A stretch of DNA of 6,004 nt from CAYYGL01 sp964471235 (GTDB lineage Bacteria > Calditrichota > Calditrichia > RBG-13-44-9 > J075). The notes below the pieces were generated by a model that saw only the letters and a list, made by a program, of their open reading frames with translations, searched no databases and was not told where the DNA came from. A program made the position numbers and the translations under genes. Positions 5,737-6,004 of this stretch are shown piece by piece; within the stretch, counting starts at the first letter, position 1, and each line of letters starts with the position of its first letter. Where the stretch lies: assembly GCA_964471235.1 (NCBI GenBank), contig CAYYGL010000243.1:1-6004 (forward strand), in the 5' to 3' direction.

Positions 5737-6004
5737 TTACTCATACAGTCCTGCAACAAACTCCCCATATCCGTTATAGAGCTTTGTCGGGATGCGTTCC
5801 CCGGTGTCAATCACCCGTTCCCGGGCTTGGGACCAGCGGGGATGAGGCACATTGGGATTGACATTGGCGGTGAACCCATATTCCGAGGGGACCGCATCAT
5901 GCCAGAATGTGGGCGGCTGTTTCCGAAGGAATTCAATTTTTACAATCCCCTTAATACTTTTAAACCCGTATTTCCAGGGGGTCGCCAGACGGAGGGGAGC
6001 GCCG
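5737..6004 (-). CDS. msrP: Methionine sulfoxide reductase MsrP (YedY), C-terminal 88 residues (cut by window edge)
   Basis: Reading the minus strand from 6003 to the TAA at 5739-5737 gives the C-terminal end of a sulfite-oxidase-fold molybdoenzyme. Visible segments are GAPLRLATPWKYGFKSIKGI, then EYGFTANVNPNVPHPRWSQA, then an ending in NGYGEFVAGLYE. These match, from memory, the conserved C-terminus of E. coli MsrP (PWKYGFKGIKSI, EYGFYANVNPYVDHPRWSQA, NGY). MsrP is a periplasmic, Tat-exported Mo-molybdopterin enzyme that reduces methionine sulfoxide in oxidised proteins, using electrons from the membrane haem protein MsrQ. The molybdenum-ligand cysteine and the Tat signal lie outside the window. 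The family is about 330 residues in E. coli, so roughly a quarter is present, and the C-terminus is a little shorter than in E. coli. It is convergent with the dehydrogenase, and no msrQ follows within 551 bp. Confidence 0.9.
   Translation of the reverse strand, partial: GAPLRLATPWKYGFKSIKGIVKIEFLRKQPPTFWHDAVPSEYGFTANVNPNVPHPRWSQARERVIDTGERIPTKLYNGYGEFVAGLYE

Noticed and set aside
5673..5861. Plus-strand frame of 62 codons
   Set aside because: It mostly lies antisense to the msrP C-terminus, has no family features, and is a shadow frame.

Overview
This 6,004-base window is bacterial chromosomal DNA holding three complete protein genes, two genes cut by the window edges, and two long gene-free stretches rich in inverted repeats. 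No gene fixes the species. The FNR-like regulator resembles regulators of the Bacteroidota/Calditrichota/KSB1 (FCB) type, and the M1 peptidase N-terminus also recalls that kind of bacterium. I therefore lean towards a free-living Gram-negative bacterium of or near the FCB group. This is inference from remembered family resemblance and needs a homology search.

Layout. Positions 1-167 (minus) hold the start of sbcD, a DNA-repair nuclease. It is divergent from a secreted M1-family zinc aminopeptidase (374-2728, plus), and the 206-bp gap between them holds back-to-back candidate promoters whose -10 boxes overlap. An FNR-like regulator (2886-3596, plus) follows, with its own good candidate promoter at 2761-2789. 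Positions 3597-4156 are non-coding and carry a 117-bp MITE-like insertion with near-perfect terminal inverted repeats and an exact 8-bp target duplication. Beside it lies an older inverted-repeat element. A zinc alcohol dehydrogenase (4157-5185, plus) comes next. Positions 5186-5736 are non-coding and contain nested inverted repeats, including a 105-bp hairpin element. The right edge (5737-6004, minus) holds the C-terminal 88 residues of a molybdenum-dependent periplasmic methionine sulfoxide reductase (msrP), convergent with the dehydrogenase.

How the genes fit together. They do not form an obvious single pathway or operon; each appears to be its own transcription unit. Two have a redox theme. 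The regulator carries four cysteines placed like the [4Fe-4S] ligands of FNR, suggesting an oxygen or redox sensor. MsrP repairs oxidised methionines in the periplasm. I see no evidence of a wholly new system. The most distinctive signals are the non-coding repeat elements and the cysteine pattern of the regulator.
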